Assembly: GCF_028288465.1 (NCBI RefSeq)
Contig: NZ_JAQBNR010000014.1
Span: 1-40,882, forward strand
Direction: 5' to 3'
From: Ferruginibacter sp.
GTDB lineage: Bacteria > Bacteroidota > Bacteroidia > Chitinophagales > Chitinophagaceae
DNA length: 40,882 bases
The notes beneath the pieces were generated by a model. The model ran no database searches. It saw only the letters and a program-made list of their open reading frames with translations, and was not told the origin of the DNA. The translations under genes were made by a program, and so were the position numbers. Below are positions 40,757 through 40,882 of this stretch, piece by piece. The first letter of the stretch is position 1, and every line of letters starts with the position of its first letter.

Positions 40757-40882
40757 TTAAATTCTAAGTTGTTCATAGTGGATGGTTACATACAATTTCA
40801 CCTCAAGCTGCTTGCAGTTAAACGTAAGATTGATTGCTGCATTTTTGCTTGCATTTTTTACTTCGCCCACTTAGCTGTAAGG
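40757..40882. other. Window edge upstream of the TPR gene
   Basis: On the minus strand the frame of the TPR gene meets TAA at 40757-40759 and another TAA at 40871-40873. No ATG in that frame and no clear promoter box is seen. Confidence 0.4.

Noticed and set aside
1..40882. CRISPR arrays, tRNA or rRNA genes, prophage or integrase
   Set aside because: No regularly spaced repeats, no cloverleaf or rRNA sequence recognised by eye, and no phage structural or integrase proteins among the translated frames.

Overview
The window looks like a chromosomal stretch of a Bacteroidota bacterium, most likely family Chitinophagaceae or a close relative. The evidence is a SusC/SusD outer-membrane pair, several short lipoproteins with a lipobox followed by Lys-Lys, a C-terminal type IX secretion-like sorting domain, CarboxypepD_reg-like domains, TAnnTTTG-type promoter boxes and the near absence of Shine-Dalgarno sequences. 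The genus is an inference. I found no tRNA, rRNA, CRISPR array, prophage or integrase.

Region by region. (1) 1-1010: a REP-associated tyrosine transposase (RAYT) gene flanked by palindromic REP-like elements. A diverged solo copy lies at 12.3 kb. (2) 1112-3037: a two-gene unit of an APH-fold kinase-like protein and a HAD-IIA phosphatase-like protein, each lacking a canonical active-site residue. (3) 3060-4484: a small insertion-like segment with a membrane protein, a type II antitoxin and a frameshifted ParE/RelE-type toxin, bracketed by a 133-bp direct duplication of the 3' end of the HAD gene. (4) 4658-8588, minus strand: a two-component system (kinase, OmpR-type regulator) apparently co-transcribed with an outer-membrane barrel and a small secreted protein, preceded by a low-complexity secreted protein. 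A perfect 40-bp palindrome lies upstream at 8984-9023. (5) 9133-15265: mostly envelope proteins, including a Cys-motif/CarboxypepD_reg/T9SS-like protein, a YfbK-like vWA protein with SusC-like linker motifs, a glycine-zipper lipoprotein, a YihY/BrkB membrane protein and a DUF4082-like lipoprotein. (6) 15516-20328, plus strand: a circularly permuted ATP-grasp/alpha-E fusion, a transglutaminase-like protein and a zinc-ribbon HExxH peptidase, a recurring but biochemically poorly defined cassette. (7) 20398-30556: mixed functions, including a truncated-globin-like lipoprotein with a membrane partner, a membrane-anchored nitrilase-family protein, two more secreted HExxH proteins, an AraC regulator, two DinB-fold proteins and a secreted alpha/beta hydrolase. 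(8) 30780-40756, minus strand: SusD and SusC, then aldose 1-epimerase, an MFS sugar porter and a large TPR protein, pointing to carbohydrate capture and uptake. No glycoside hydrolase is visible here.

How the genes work together: the right end forms a sugar-uptake chain (SusCD import across the outer membrane, MFS transport across the inner membrane, mutarotation by GalM). The 15.5-20.3 kb cassette probably makes, attaches or trims a peptide-like linkage. The 4.7-8.6 kb operon probably senses an envelope signal and includes its own outer-membrane partner. The most unusual items are the RAYT/REP family, the HAD duplication around the broken toxin-antitoxin pair, the 40-bp palindrome and the ATP-grasp/alpha-E cassette. 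All family assignments come from reading motifs by eye; no database search was run.
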